Below are positions 10,801 through 19,179 of a DNA stretch of 64,000 nt, piece after piece. The stretch covers positions 124,001 through 188,000 of the forward strand of contig NZ_LBIC01000013.1 in assembly GCF_001005725.1 (NCBI RefSeq), given 5' to 3'. Made by a program: the position numbers and the translations under genes. Source of the DNA: Sphingobium chungbukense. GTDB lineage: Bacteria > Pseudomonadota > Alphaproteobacteria > Sphingomonadales > Sphingomonadaceae. The first letter of the stretch is position 1. Each line of letters starts with the position of its first letter. The notes beneath the pieces are model-generated. The model was not told the DNA's origin. It ran no database searches and worked only from the letters and a program-made list of their open reading frames with translations.

Positions 10801-13266
10801 GTCGGCACCAACGTGCCGCCAGCCACCTCCGCACCCGTGCCGCGGTCCGTAGATCTCCTCTTCGACAACGGCTGGGGCGGCTTTGCGCCTGATACTGGCG
10901 ACTATGTGATCAACCTAGAGCCCGACGCTCCCACCCCGGCTCCGTGGTCCAATGTCCTGGCCAACGACGCGTTCGGCACGATCGTTACTGAGGCCGGGCT
11001 TGGCTTCGCCTGGGCGATCAACAGCGGCGAGAACAGACTCACGCCCTGGTTCAATGATCCCGTCGAGGATCCCCAAGGTGAACGGCTCTATCTGCGCGAC
11101 GAGGAGAACGGGCGGCTCTGGACCCCGACACCCTTGCCATCGGGCGGCGGCTCCGCGTGCCGCATTCATCATAGTCCCGATCGGACCATATGGCACCGCC
11201 ACAGCGAAGGCCTGGAGCAGGAGCTGTCGACCTTCGTGCCAATCGACGATCCGGTAAAACTGGTGCGTCTGCGCCTACGCAATCAAACGCCACGCTCGCG
11301 CCGGATCACGGCGACCTACTATGCGGAATGGCTCCTGGGCGCGGTGAGGGGCGAGCAAGCCCCTTTTCGCACATCGCGCTATGACCCGGCCTCCCATGCA
11401 ATTCTCGCACGCAATTCCTGGACGGACGAGTTCGGCGATCGCGTCGCCTTTCTTGCCACGACCCAGGCCGTTCATAGCTTCACTACCTCACGCCGCGATT
11501 TTCACGGTGTTGTTGCCGACCCGGCCCGACCGCTCGGCCTGCTCAACTGGGATCTGGGCAACCGCCAGGATTCTGCCGGCGACGATTGCTGCGGCGCCCT
11601 CCAGGTGCATCTCGATATCCCCCCTGAAGGAACCGTCGAAGTTTGTTTCATCCTCGGCCAGGGTGATAACCTCGAGCACGCAATCCAACTTATCCGGCAT
11701 TGGCAATCGCCGTCCATCATCGAGACTGCTGCCCGGGTTCGCGTAGCGGACTGGGCCGATCGGTTGGAAAAGGTTCAGGTCAAGACACCCGATCCTGCCT
11801 TCGACCTGATGGTCAACCGGTGGCTGCCTCACCAATCGCTAAGTGCCCGCGTGCGCGCTCGCGCCGGTTTCTATCAGGCCAGTGGCGCGTTCGGATTTCG
11901 CGATCAGCTCCAGGACGTCCTTGCCCAGATCCAGGTCGATCCGAACGCAACGCGGCAACATATCCTCGCCGCCGCTGCGCACCAATTCGAAGAGGGCGAC
12001 GTACTCCATTGGTGGCACCCGCCTTCGGACCGCGGGGTCCGAACCCGCTGCTCCGACGATCTCGTCTGGCTTCCTTATGCCGTCGCGCACTATGTCGAGG
12101 CGACCGGCGACAAATCCATTCTGGACGAAGAAATTCCATTTCTGAGAGCGCCGCCGCTCGCGGCCGGCGAGGCCGATCGTTACGCCCGATTTGAAGTTAC
12201 CGACTATAAGCAATCGCTGTTCGTTCACTGCGACCGCGCGCTTGCCCATGCCTATCGCCTCGGAGCTCACGGCCTTCCCCTGATCGGCAGCGGGGATTGG
12301 AATGACGGCATGGATCGGGTCGGCGAGCGGGGACGCGGCGAGAGCATATGGCTGGCCTGGTTCCTCATCGCAACTATCCGGAACTTCACACTGCACTGCG
12401 TCGATGAGCGGCAAACCGAGTTTCGTGATCGCTGGGAAGCGCGTGTCGAAGCGCTCGCCGCAGCGGTCGAGCAGTCTGGCTGGGATGGCGAATGGTATCT
12501 GCGCGCCTTTGATGACGACGGCAGGCCTTGGGGCACATCCCAGGAGCAGGAATGTCGCATCGATTCCATCGCTCAATCCTGGTCCGTTCTCTCAAATGCT
12601 GCAGATCCGGAGCGAGCCAGAACGGCGCTCGCGTCGGCCAGGCGCTACCTAGTACGCAACGATGATACCCTCATACGCCTGCTCGATCCCCCCTTCGACC
12701 ACACGCCGCGCGAACCGGGCTATATCAAGGCCTATCCGCCTGGCGTCCGGGAGAATGGCGGGCAATATACCCATGCGGCAACGTGGCTCGCGATCGCGTT
12801 CGCACGGATACGCGACGGCGACGTGGCCAAATCACTGTTCGACCGAATTAGCCCGATAACGCACAGTTCGACACGCGAAGGCGCAGAGCATTATCGAACC
12901 GAGCCATATGCTGTCGCGGGCGACATCGCCGGTGTGGCACCCCATCTCGGCCGCGGCGGCTGGACTTGGTATACAGGCGCCGCAGGTTGGACATGGCGGC
13001 TGGCCGTTGAAGAAATTCTGGGCGTTCGCTTAATCGGCGGCAAAATACAGATACGTCCAGCAATGCCGAAAAACTGGCACAAAGCGGAATTGACGCTCCG
13101 GCGCGCCGACGGAGCCATCCAGATAACGATCGAAACGGACCCGTCTCTTGAAGGTGACGGAGAGGAAATTACCATTGACGGCAAGCTCCTGCGAGAACCC
13201 GGGGTTTGCTTTCCCCACGACGGCGCGACGCGGATTGTGCTCGTGCGGGTTCCGCTAAAGGCCTGA
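4837..13266 (+). CDS. ndvB: cyclic beta-1,2-glucan synthase (NdvB/ChvB/Cgs type)
   Basis: 2809 aa, the usual giant size of the family. The ATG at 4837 follows the stop of the stress protein gene by two bases; no strong ribosome site is visible, so coupling is likely. Order of parts: N-terminal region; membrane helices near 310-375; GT84 glycosyltransferase with TADADTRLPGG near 529 and RWHRWVRGDWQ later; more membrane helices; glycoamylase-like domain (GYNVSADRIDAHHYDLL, near 1260); then the GH94 phosphorylase module with GSGDWNDGMD near 2485, which holds the family's catalytic acid. In rhizobia and brucella such proteins initiate, elongate, length-control and cyclise periplasmic glucan from UDP-glucose. 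The role here is probably osmoadaptation and envelope protection. The exact linkage and product are inferred from the family. Confidence 0.92.
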   Translation: MADIEGTDPISGAADETATRHQLTGLISRSAPLPIWAHLDAMKDWLARARQAATQADQRGSAAAEWLLDNDYQIQRAILQIGEGLPKAFYAKLPGLAEDGLRRPRAHQVARSLLLASHLQVSLSSAVEFVVRYQNRMPLSIAETWAIPTMLRIVCLEMIVTGFTQLFPQVAPPFALTDSPDVATGGFDNTECVARGIANLAVIATIQWNDFFDRTSQVEAILKRDPAGIYPRMDFATRDQYRHAVERLAARSGLLEREVAQRALRQCQSSEEAPSGHVGYWLIDAGLPAFTDALDPRPWTPGSILRRILRHKGMLYATALVFAGIAASAVPAAYMSSTGPSPLSWLLCIALTLLPASILSITFVNWMVTQIVPPCVLPKLEFKKGIPGDCATAIAIPVLVARTSDIAPLLERLEAHRLANPDEALEFVLLTDFADAATARVLGDDEIEQMLVRGIEELNARYKDARGNGPFHLLHRPRLFNEAQGCWMGWERKRGKLEQFNAYILRGDATAFHLTTGKVERLRRCRFVLTADADTRLPGGVVRRLVGTLAHPLNRAHFAPDTGIVERGYTILQPRVELGPEGPEQSLFARLYGGDTMIDIYSRAVSDVYQDLLGTGVFVGKGLYDVAAFERSLEGRVPENALLSHDLFEGLHGRAALVSDVIVYERFPTGYLDFSARWHRWVRGDWQILPWLFPFVPGRDGRWLRNRLGWFDRLKIFDNLRRSLVPASIVALLLGGWFLFHGRPWVWTLLAIVAPGAYLFTDLVTGFAQGRRRGVMQRVLRRLTDHLGRWILAIAFLVSDAYIALHAIAVTIWRLQSGRRRLEWTSAAHMATRNAARHPRLAAWRDMWSSPLLAVLIAGALLAYAPGSMPVAAPLLLLWFFAPEIAVWISRPRRPPIEALTEADRRFLRLVARRTWLFFETFVRPEDNWLPPDNYQEPPDEDTAHRTSPTNIGMLMVSILTAWRLGHIGLNELATRLGDTFDTLDRLERYRGHILNWYDTRTLAPLEPRYISTVDSGNLAVSLITVAQALRDAGRAPPVGRELWQGLEDIIGLLSQAIRSIGTEAGSTAGVILATVGETVKRVSDDEREWLRGIDDLISADLPRLREQVGVMAASVAEADVGILREVQVWLERLEHHVSGIRRDLQVFCPWWEVITDHPTDCAETAAKVADFMAGGSATPSDSRTAHVISLLSATKEGGLSDAARQWVDKMLAAIAEGQAVSRELHGRFDSLARRANVSAHAMDFSLLLDEGSRLFHIGYNVSADRIDAHHYDLLASEARLASFFAIAKGDIDPSHWFHLGRPITKQEAGLALLSWNGSMFEYLMPNIFLHSDPGTLLGMSDRTAVSIQAAFGKSHKIPWGISESSFASMGSDRIYRYHAFGVPALGLQRGLGHDLVVSPYATALALMIRPALATINLKLLAELGLIGRFGFFEAADFTPARLPAGERFAIVRSYMAHHHGMSLAALGNALCDNMLVRWFHADPYVGTVDLLLNERIPWELPPEIARVEVRDPPAHAEGNIPALHSWSPDRPSGQHAWHILGNGRLSSRIRTDGAGGLSWNQHALTRIEPADDQAGFWLYLHDLDQGDIWSATGGPFPAIGEPPEVMFHAHQVEFRQRSRGLSISTLVNVAHGDDLEIRRIALVNEEDRARTIELTGYVQVVLAPPQDAARHPAFSKLFVGAEALPGGDGLVFMRRPRNPDERPPVLLIRIIGDDEGVALLGLEADRRAFIGRHGNVTHPTAMTEEPLIGALGWSLDPICAIRAKVMLPPHGRRELAFVTIAAGSRQSALDLADRYATLSALDWVVSDSIAAKAREMHDLGLQPQFVPQVQALLSHLFTARTNPAPGGERLFRQVDLWSLGISGDHPIVMLRAGTAEQTGMLRFVLAAHWLGHQRGILFDLAIVHEGTSGYVEPVRERLLEVLRDAGAQERLGTHGGIHLVGVSSSDHERVALLEQAAKLILEDDGVTLADQLARVDQPPHPGPPFAPVGTNVPPATSAPVPRSVDLLFDNGWGGFAPDTGDYVINLEPDAPTPAPWSNVLANDAFGTIVTEAGLGFAWAINSGENRLTPWFNDPVEDPQGERLYLRDEENGRLWTPTPLPSGGGSACRIHHSPDRTIWHRHSEGLEQELSTFVPIDDPVKLVRLRLRNQTPRSRRITATYYAEWLLGAVRGEQAPFRTSRYDPASHAILARNSWTDEFGDRVAFLATTQAVHSFTTSRRDFHGVVADPARPLGLLNWDLGNRQDSAGDDCCGALQVHLDIPPEGTVEVCFILGQGDNLEHAIQLIRHWQSPSIIETAARVRVADWADRLEKVQVKTPDPAFDLMVNRWLPHQSLSARVRARAGFYQASGAFGFRDQLQDVLAQIQVDPNATRQHILAAAAHQFEEGDVLHWWHPPSDRGVRTRCSDDLVWLPYAVAHYVEATGDKSILDEEIPFLRAPPLAAGEADRYARFEVTDYKQSLFVHCDRALAHAYRLGAHGLPLIGSGDWNDGMDRVGERGRGESIWLAWFLIATIRNFTLHCVDERQTEFRDRWEARVEALAAAVEQSGWDGEWYLRAFDDDGRPWGTSQEQECRIDSIAQSWSVLSNAADPERARTALASARRYLVRNDDTLIRLLDPPFDHTPREPGYIKAYPPGVRENGGQYTHAATWLAIAFARIRDGDVAKSLFDRISPITHSSTREGAEHYRTEPYAVAGDIAGVAPHLGRGGWTWYTGAAGWTWRLAVEEILGVRLIGGKIQIRPAMPKNWHKAELTLRRADGAIQITIETDPSLEGDGEEITIDGKLLREPGVCFPHDGATRIVLVRVPLKA

Positions 13267-13301
13267 CGTTGATTCGACAACGGCAATACGAAAGGATTCT
13301 C

Positions 13302-16300
13302 ATGTCGACCATCCCCGCTTCTACCCTGCATGGGGACGGCAGCCCGGAACGGCTGGCGATCGACACGATCCGCACCTTGTCGATGGATGCGGTCCACGCC
13401 GCGAAATCGGGTCATATCGGCACGCCGATGGCCCTGGCACCGGTCGGCTATACGCTCTGGTCGCAATTCCTGCGCACCGATCCCGACGCGCCGGATTGGC
13501 CCAACCGCGACCGCTTCGTCCTGTCGGTCGGCCATGCGTCGATGCTGCTTTACTCCCTGCTGCATCTCGCCGCAGTCAAGGAGATCGACAAGGACGGCAG
13601 GCTGACCGGCAAACCGGCGGTGAGCCTGCAGGACATCAAGGATTTCCGCCAGATCGGCTCGAAGACGCCGGGTCACCCCGAATATCGCCACACCACGGGC
13701 GTCGAGACGACTACTGGACCGCTCGGCCAGGGCTGCGGCAATTCGGTCGGCATGGCGATTGCCGAGCGCTGGCTCGCGGCGCGCTACAATCGCGACGGTT
13801 TCCCGATCTTCGACCATGACGTCTACTGCCTCGCCGGCGACGGCTGCATGATGGAAGGCGTCGCGAGCGAGGCGGCGAGCCTGGCCGGCCACCTGAAGCT
13901 CTCCAACCTCTGCTGGATCTACGATTCGAACCATGTGACGATCGAGGGCGGCACTGAACTCGCCTTCGACGAGGATGTCGGCCAGCGCTTCGACGCTTAT
14001 GGTTGGCACGTCATCCATGTGGACGACGCCAACGATACCAAGGCGGTCGCCGCGGCGATCGAAAGCTTCAAGGCGACCACCGACAGGCCGACGATGATCG
14101 TGGTCCATTCGATTATCGGCTATGGCAGCTCGATCGCCGGAACCGCCAAGGCGCATGGCGAGGCGATGACCGGCGATGACATACGCGGCACCAAGAAAGC
14201 CTATGGCTGGCCCGAGGATTCGTCCTTCCTCGTTCCCGACGGCGTGCCCGAGCATTTCGGAGGCGCCATTGCCGGGCGCGGCAAGCCGCTGCGTGCCGAA
14301 TGGCTGGCGATGCGCGAACGCTATGCGCAGGCCGAACCCGCCCTGGCCAAGGAGCTCGAGGCGATCTTTGCCGACCGGCTTCCCGACGGCTGGGATGCCG
14401 CCATCCCGACCTTCCCCGCCGACGAAAAAGGCATCGCGACCCGCGATGCCGGCGGCAAGGTGCTCAACGCGATCGCGCCCAACCTGCCCTGGCTGGTCGG
14501 CGGCTCGGCCGATCTTGCCCCCTCGACAAAGACCCTGATCGAAGGCGCGGGATCGTTCCAGGCGAGCAGCTATGCCGGCCGCAATCTCCACTTCGGCGTG
14601 CGCGAACATGCGATGGGTTCGGTGGTCAACGGCTTGGCCCTGTCGCACCTGCGTCCCTATTCGGCGACCTTTTTCATCTTCCTCGATTATATGCGCCCGC
14701 CGGTCCGCCTGGCGGCGCTGATGGAGCTGGGCGTCACCTTCATCTTCACCCACGATTCGATCGGCGTCGGCGAGGACGGGCCGACCCACCAGCCGATCGA
14801 GCAGCTGACCATGCTGCGCGCCACACCCGGCCTCGACATGATCCGACCATGCGACGCCAACGAGGTCGCCTGGGCTTGGCGTGCGGCGCTGAGCAAAAAC
14901 AACCGCCCGACCGCCCTGGTCTTCTCGCGCCAGGCGATCCCGACGCTCGACCGCGGCAAATATGCCGGCGCCGAAGGGCTGCTGAAGGGCGCCTATGTCC
15001 TCGCCGGCGACGACAAGCCCGAAATCATCCTGATCGGCACCGGCAGCGAAGTCGGCCTGGTGGTGTCGGCATATGAGAGACTGACCGAAGCCGGCGTCAA
15101 GGCACGCGTCGTATCGATGCCGAGCTGGTATCTCTTCGAACTGCAGGATCAGGCCTATAGGGACCGCGTCCTGACCCCCGGCGTCGAGGCGCGTCTCGCA
15201 GTCGAAATGGGCGGCGAGATCGGCTGGGACCGCTATATCGGCGCGAAGGGAAAAACCATCACCATGTCGACCTTCGGCGCCTCGGCCCCTGCCGCGAAAC
15301 TGCAGGATAAATTCGGTTTCACCGTCGACAATCTCGTCAAGGTCGCTCGCGAACTGATCGGAAAGGCCTGCCCCATGACGAGTCTGTTGAAGCAGCTCCA
15401 GGAATCGGGGCAGGCACCCTGGCTCGATTTCGTCGATCGCTCCTTCCTCAAGGAAGGCGGCCTCCGGAAGCTTGTCGAGGAGGACGGCCTGACCGGCGTC
15501 ACCTCGAACCCGTCGATCTTCGAGAAGGCGATGGGCCAGGGCACCGCCTATGACGATCAGTACAAGGCGTTCGTCACCGCCAATCCGGGCGCATCGGTGG
15601 TCGAAACCTACGAAGCGCTGGCGATCAAGGACATCCAGGATGCCTGCGACACGCTGCGTCCGGTGTTCGACCGGCTGGACGGCAAGGACGGCTATGTCAG
15701 CCTCGAGGTCTCGCCCTATCTCGCCAACGATACCGACAAGACGATCGCCGAGGCGCGGCGGCTCTCGAAGATGGTCGATCGCCCGAACCTGATGATCAAG
15801 GTGCCGGGCACCAGGGCCGGCGTCCCGGCGATCCGCCAGCTGATCGAGGACGGGATCAGCATCAACGTCACCTTGTTGTTTGCGCGTGAGGCCTACATCG
15901 CCGTGGCGATGGCCTTCGTCGAAGGGCTCGAGGCGCGGCTCACCAAGGGCGAGACGATCGATCGCATCGCCAGCGTCGCCAGCTTCTTCGTCAGCCGCAT
16001 CGACAGCGCGATCGACAAGAAGATCGACGAGCGTGTCGCCGCCGGCGACAAGGATGCCGACGCGCTCAAGGCGGTGCGCGGCAAGGTCGCTATCGCCAAC
16101 GCCAAGCTCGCTTACCAATGGTATCTCGACTTCGTGAAGTCGGACCGGTGGAAGAAGCTGGCCGCCGAAGGCGCGATGCCGCAGCGGCTGCTTTGGGCAT
16201 CGACGGGCACGAAGGATCCGTCCTTTCCCGACACGCTCTATATCGACGCGCTGATCGGCCCCGATACGGTCAACACCATTCCGCCCAAGACGATGGACGC

Positions 16301-16505
16301 GTTCCGGGATCACGGCACGCTCAAGCAGACGCTGACCGCGGACGTGCCGGGGGCTGAACATGTCCTGGCCGAGACCGACCGGCTCGGGCTCGATCTGTCC
16401 GGCGTCACCGCCAAGCTGGTCGAAGATGGCGTCAAACTGTTCGCCGACGCGGCCGACACGCTGCTCGGCGCGATCGAGGCGAAGAAAGCCAAAGCGGAGG
16501 CCTAA
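13302..16505 (+). CDS. transketolase-transaldolase fusion
   Basis: 1067 aa in one open frame. The ATG at 13302 has AAAGGA at 13291-13296. Residues 1 to about 688 are a full transketolase: HIGTPMALAP, the thiamine-diphosphate motif GDGCMMEG with downstream Asn, and GVGEDGPTHQP. Residues about 692-1067 are a full transaldolase beginning MTSLLKQLQESGQAPWLD, with active-site lysine in NLMIKVPGT. The transaldolase part has its own ATG at 15375 preceded by GGAAAGG, so it could also be translated separately. Both enzymes act in the non-oxidative pentose phosphate pathway in the cytoplasm. Elsewhere transaldolase is known fused to phosphoglucose isomerase; here it is joined upstream to transketolase and the isomerase is separate. 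Confidence 0.9.
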   Translation: MSTIPASTLHGDGSPERLAIDTIRTLSMDAVHAAKSGHIGTPMALAPVGYTLWSQFLRTDPDAPDWPNRDRFVLSVGHASMLLYSLLHLAAVKEIDKDGRLTGKPAVSLQDIKDFRQIGSKTPGHPEYRHTTGVETTTGPLGQGCGNSVGMAIAERWLAARYNRDGFPIFDHDVYCLAGDGCMMEGVASEAASLAGHLKLSNLCWIYDSNHVTIEGGTELAFDEDVGQRFDAYGWHVIHVDDANDTKAVAAAIESFKATTDRPTMIVVHSIIGYGSSIAGTAKAHGEAMTGDDIRGTKKAYGWPEDSSFLVPDGVPEHFGGAIAGRGKPLRAEWLAMRERYAQAEPALAKELEAIFADRLPDGWDAAIPTFPADEKGIATRDAGGKVLNAIAPNLPWLVGGSADLAPSTKTLIEGAGSFQASSYAGRNLHFGVREHAMGSVVNGLALSHLRPYSATFFIFLDYMRPPVRLAALMELGVTFIFTHDSIGVGEDGPTHQPIEQLTMLRATPGLDMIRPCDANEVAWAWRAALSKNNRPTALVFSRQAIPTLDRGKYAGAEGLLKGAYVLAGDDKPEIILIGTGSEVGLVVSAYERLTEAGVKARVVSMPSWYLFELQDQAYRDRVLTPGVEARLAVEMGGEIGWDRYIGAKGKTITMSTFGASAPAAKLQDKFGFTVDNLVKVARELIGKACPMTSLLKQLQESGQAPWLDFVDRSFLKEGGLRKLVEEDGLTGVTSNPSIFEKAMGQGTAYDDQYKAFVTANPGASVVETYEALAIKDIQDACDTLRPVFDRLDGKDGYVSLEVSPYLANDTDKTIAEARRLSKMVDRPNLMIKVPGTRAGVPAIRQLIEDGISINVTLLFAREAYIAVAMAFVEGLEARLTKGETIDRIASVASFFVSRIDSAIDKKIDERVAAGDKDADALKAVRGKVAIANAKLAYQWYLDFVKSDRWKKLAAEGAMPQRLLWASTGTKDPSFPDTLYIDALIGPDTVNTIPPKTMDAFRDHGTLKQTLTADVPGAEHVLAETDRLGLDLSGVTAKLVEDGVKLFADAADTLLGAIEAKKAKAEA

Positions 16506-16509
16506 GCGC

Positions 16510-18171
16510 ATGAACCATTTCCACGCCGACCTGCCCGAGCCGCTGCGCCACGCGGTCGATGCCAGGCTCAAGACGGCGGCGGCGGAGAAATGGGGTACGC
16601 GGCTGTGGGCCGCCGACGCGTCACTCTGGACCAACGGCGACGAAGCCAAATGGGTCGGCTGGCTCGCTGCCGGTGAAGGCAAGCAGGTCGATTTCGCCCA
16701 GCTGAAGGCGATCGCCGACAAGGCGCGCGGGCATAAGGATGTCGTCCTGCTCGGCATGGGCGGATCGAGCCTTGGCCCCGAAGTGCTGAGCGAGATCATC
16801 GGCCCGGCGCCCGGTTTTCCGACCGTCCACGCGCTCGATTCGACCGATCCGGGCCAGATCGGCAGCGTCGCCGCAAAGATCGATCCGAAGGAAGCCCTGT
16901 TCCTCGTCGCCTCCAAGTCCGGATCGACGATGGAGCCCGAACTGCTGCGGGCTTATTTCTGGGAATTGTCCGGCAAGGATGGCGACCGCTTCGTCGCGGT
17001 GACCGATCCGGGATCGAAGCTCGAAAAGCTGGCCAAGGATCATGGCTATCACGCCATCTTCCTCGGCGATCCGGCGATTGGCGGGCGCTATTCGGTCCTG
17101 TCCGTGTTCGGCATGGTGCCGGCAGCGATGATGGGGATCGACGTCGAAGCCTTTTTCGCCGCGACCCAGCCTCTGGTCGAGGCGTGCAAGGGCGACACCG
17201 CCAATCCCGGCCTGATCCTCGGCGCGATCATGGGCGAGGCGGCGATATCGGGCCGCGACAAACTCACCATCCTGACCAGCCCCGGCCTCGAGCCGATCGG
17301 CGCCTGGCTGGAACAGCTCATCGCCGAATCCACCGGCAAGCACGGCAAGGGAATCGTTCCCGTCGATCTGGAGCCGTCCGCGCCGGCCGAGGATTATGGT
17401 ACGGACCGCCTGTTCGCCTTGCTGACGCTCGATGGCGACGATGCGTCCGACGTCATCGAGCAGGCCCATTTCCTGGTCGCCGCGGGCCAGCCGGTGATAC
17501 GCATCACGCTGCCGTCAAAGGAGCATATCGGCCAGGAATTCTTCCGCTGGGAAGTGGCGACGGCGTTTGCCGGCGCGGTGATCGGGATCGATCCGTTCGA
17601 CCAGCCCGATGTTGAGGATGCCAAGATCGCGACGCGCGAGCTGATCGACAAATATGAGGAATCGGGTGCGCTCGCCCCCGAATCCCCGTTCTTCCAGGAT
17701 GCGGTGATGGCCTTTTCCGCACCGGGCGATCACACTTTCGCTGCGACCAACCCGGTCGAGATATTGCGCGATCATTTCGCCAGCGCCGAGCCCGGCGACT
17801 ATGTCGGCTTCCTCGTCTATCTCGAGCGTAACGCCGAACATGAAGCCGCCGTGGCACGGATGCGCGAAAAGGTGGTCGAGGCGAAAGGCGTCGCGACCGT
17901 CGCCGGCTTCGGCCCCCGTTTCCTCCATTCGACCGGCCAGGCCTACAAAGGCGGTCCGAAGAGCGGCGTGTTCGTCGAGATCACGCGGACGCCGAACCCG
18001 GACGTACCGGTGCCCGGACGCAAGGCAAGCTTCGGCACGGTCCAGCTCGCGCAGGCGCGTGGCGATCTCGACGTGCTCGCCGCGCGCGGGCAGCGCACCT
18101 TGCGCATTCATCTCAACACAGGGGATCTCAATACCCTCGAAACATTGGTGGCGCGTTCGCTACAGAATTGA
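16510..18171 (+). CDS. pgi: glucose-6-phosphate isomerase
   Basis: 553 aa. The ATG at 16510 lies four bases after the previous stop, with GGAGG at 16496-16500 inside the end of the transaldolase coding region. The sugar-isomerase (SIS) fold is evident: VVLLGMGGSSLGPEV, then the phosphate-binding SKSGSTMEPE, and FGPRFLHSTGQAYKGG near the C terminus. It interconverts glucose-6-phosphate and fructose-6-phosphate. The length and sequence character match the isomerase half of the known bifunctional transaldolase/phosphoglucose isomerase proteins, which fits the immediately upstream transaldolase. It is cytoplasmic and part of the same operon. Confidence 0.92.
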   Translation: MNHFHADLPEPLRHAVDARLKTAAAEKWGTRLWAADASLWTNGDEAKWVGWLAAGEGKQVDFAQLKAIADKARGHKDVVLLGMGGSSLGPEVLSEIIGPAPGFPTVHALDSTDPGQIGSVAAKIDPKEALFLVASKSGSTMEPELLRAYFWELSGKDGDRFVAVTDPGSKLEKLAKDHGYHAIFLGDPAIGGRYSVLSVFGMVPAAMMGIDVEAFFAATQPLVEACKGDTANPGLILGAIMGEAAISGRDKLTILTSPGLEPIGAWLEQLIAESTGKHGKGIVPVDLEPSAPAEDYGTDRLFALLTLDGDDASDVIEQAHFLVAAGQPVIRITLPSKEHIGQEFFRWEVATAFAGAVIGIDPFDQPDVEDAKIATRELIDKYEESGALAPESPFFQDAVMAFSAPGDHTFAATNPVEILRDHFASAEPGDYVGFLVYLERNAEHEAAVARMREKVVEAKGVATVAGFGPRFLHSTGQAYKGGPKSGVFVEITRTPNPDVPVPGRKASFGTVQLAQARGDLDVLAARGQRTLRIHLNTGDLNTLETLVARSLQN

Positions 18172-18186
18172 AGGGGATCAGCATAA

Positions 18187-19173
18187 ATGCGTATCGCGAT
18201 GATCGGACTGGGGCGCATGGGCGGCAATATCGTCCGTCGCCTGTTGCGCGGCGGACATGAAGCGGTCGTCTTCGATCGCAACCAGCATCTGATCGACGAT
18301 CTGGTCAAGGAAGGCGCGGTCGGCGCGACCGGGCTCGACGATCTGCGCGGCAAGCTCGCCGAGCGCGCCATCTTCTGGGTGATGCTCCCGGCGGGTCCTC
18401 CGACCGAGGATACGATCACCGCCCTGCTCGAAAAGTCCCTGCCCGGCGACATCATCATCGACGGCGGCAACAGCTTCTACAAGGACGATATCCGCCGCGC
18501 GAAGCTCTGCGTGGCGAAGCAAGTCGCCTATGTCGACATCGGCACGTCGGGCGGCGTCTGGGGACTCGAACGCGGCTATTGCATGATGATCGGCGGCGAG
18601 ACGGAGGTGGTCGACTACCTCGATCCGATCTTCAAGACGATGGCACCGGGCCGAGGGACGATCCCCCCCACGCCCAATCGGATGGAGCAGGAAGGCGAGG
18701 ATGCGCGCGCCGAGCTCGGCTACATCCATGCCGGCCCGCCTGGCGCCGGCCACTTCGTCAAGATGGTCCACAACGGCATCGAATATGGTTTGATGCAGGC
18801 CTATGCCGAGGGCTTCGACATCCTGAAGTCGAAGAAATCCGACAAGCTTCCTGAGGATGAGCGCTTCGATCTCAACCTCACCGACATTGCCGAGGTGTGG
18901 CGCCGCGGATCGGTCATCTCCTCCTGGCTGCTCGACCTGACCGCGTCGGCGCTCGCCAAGGATCAGATGCTCGCCCAGTTTACCGGCACCGTGGCGGATT
19001 CGGGCGAAGGCCATTGGGCGATTGAGGCGGCGATGGAGGAAGCGGTGCCCGCCTACGTCCTCTCGGCCGCCTTGTTCGCGCGCTATCGCAGCCGCGTCGA
19101 ACATACGTTCGGCGACCAGGTGCTGTCGGCGATGCGCTTCGGCTTCGGCGGCCATACCGAAATGCCGCAGTAG
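18187..19173 (+). CDS. gnd: 6-phosphogluconate dehydrogenase, decarboxylating (short form)
   Basis: 328 aa. The ATG at 18187 is preceded by AAGGGGATCAGC. N-terminal Rossmann motif GLGRMGGN binds the dinucleotide; DGGNSFYKDD and GTSGGVWGLERG are the substrate-binding signatures; the catalytic Lys-x-x-His-Asn pattern is in FVKMVHNGIEYG. It is the short class (about 300-330 aa) rather than the roughly 470-aa enteric form. Some short-class members prefer NAD, so cofactor choice is open. It converts 6-phosphogluconate to ribulose-5-phosphate and carbon dioxide. It sits between pgi and zwf with tight spacing. Confidence 0.92.
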   Translation: MRIAMIGLGRMGGNIVRRLLRGGHEAVVFDRNQHLIDDLVKEGAVGATGLDDLRGKLAERAIFWVMLPAGPPTEDTITALLEKSLPGDIIIDGGNSFYKDDIRRAKLCVAKQVAYVDIGTSGGVWGLERGYCMMIGGETEVVDYLDPIFKTMAPGRGTIPPTPNRMEQEGEDARAELGYIHAGPPGAGHFVKMVHNGIEYGLMQAYAEGFDILKSKKSDKLPEDERFDLNLTDIAEVWRRGSVISSWLLDLTASALAKDQMLAQFTGTVADSGEGHWAIEAAMEEAVPAYVLSAALFARYRSRVEHTFGDQVLSAMRFGFGGHTEMPQ

Positions 19174-19179
19174 GCTCCC

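Noticed and set aside
12891..16916. 1341-codon open frame on the minus strand across the glucan synthase end and tkt-tal
   Set aside because: It is antisense to a clearly conserved transketolase-transaldolase gene; the translation is Arg/Asp/Gly-rich without domains, as expected for a GC-rich mirror frame.
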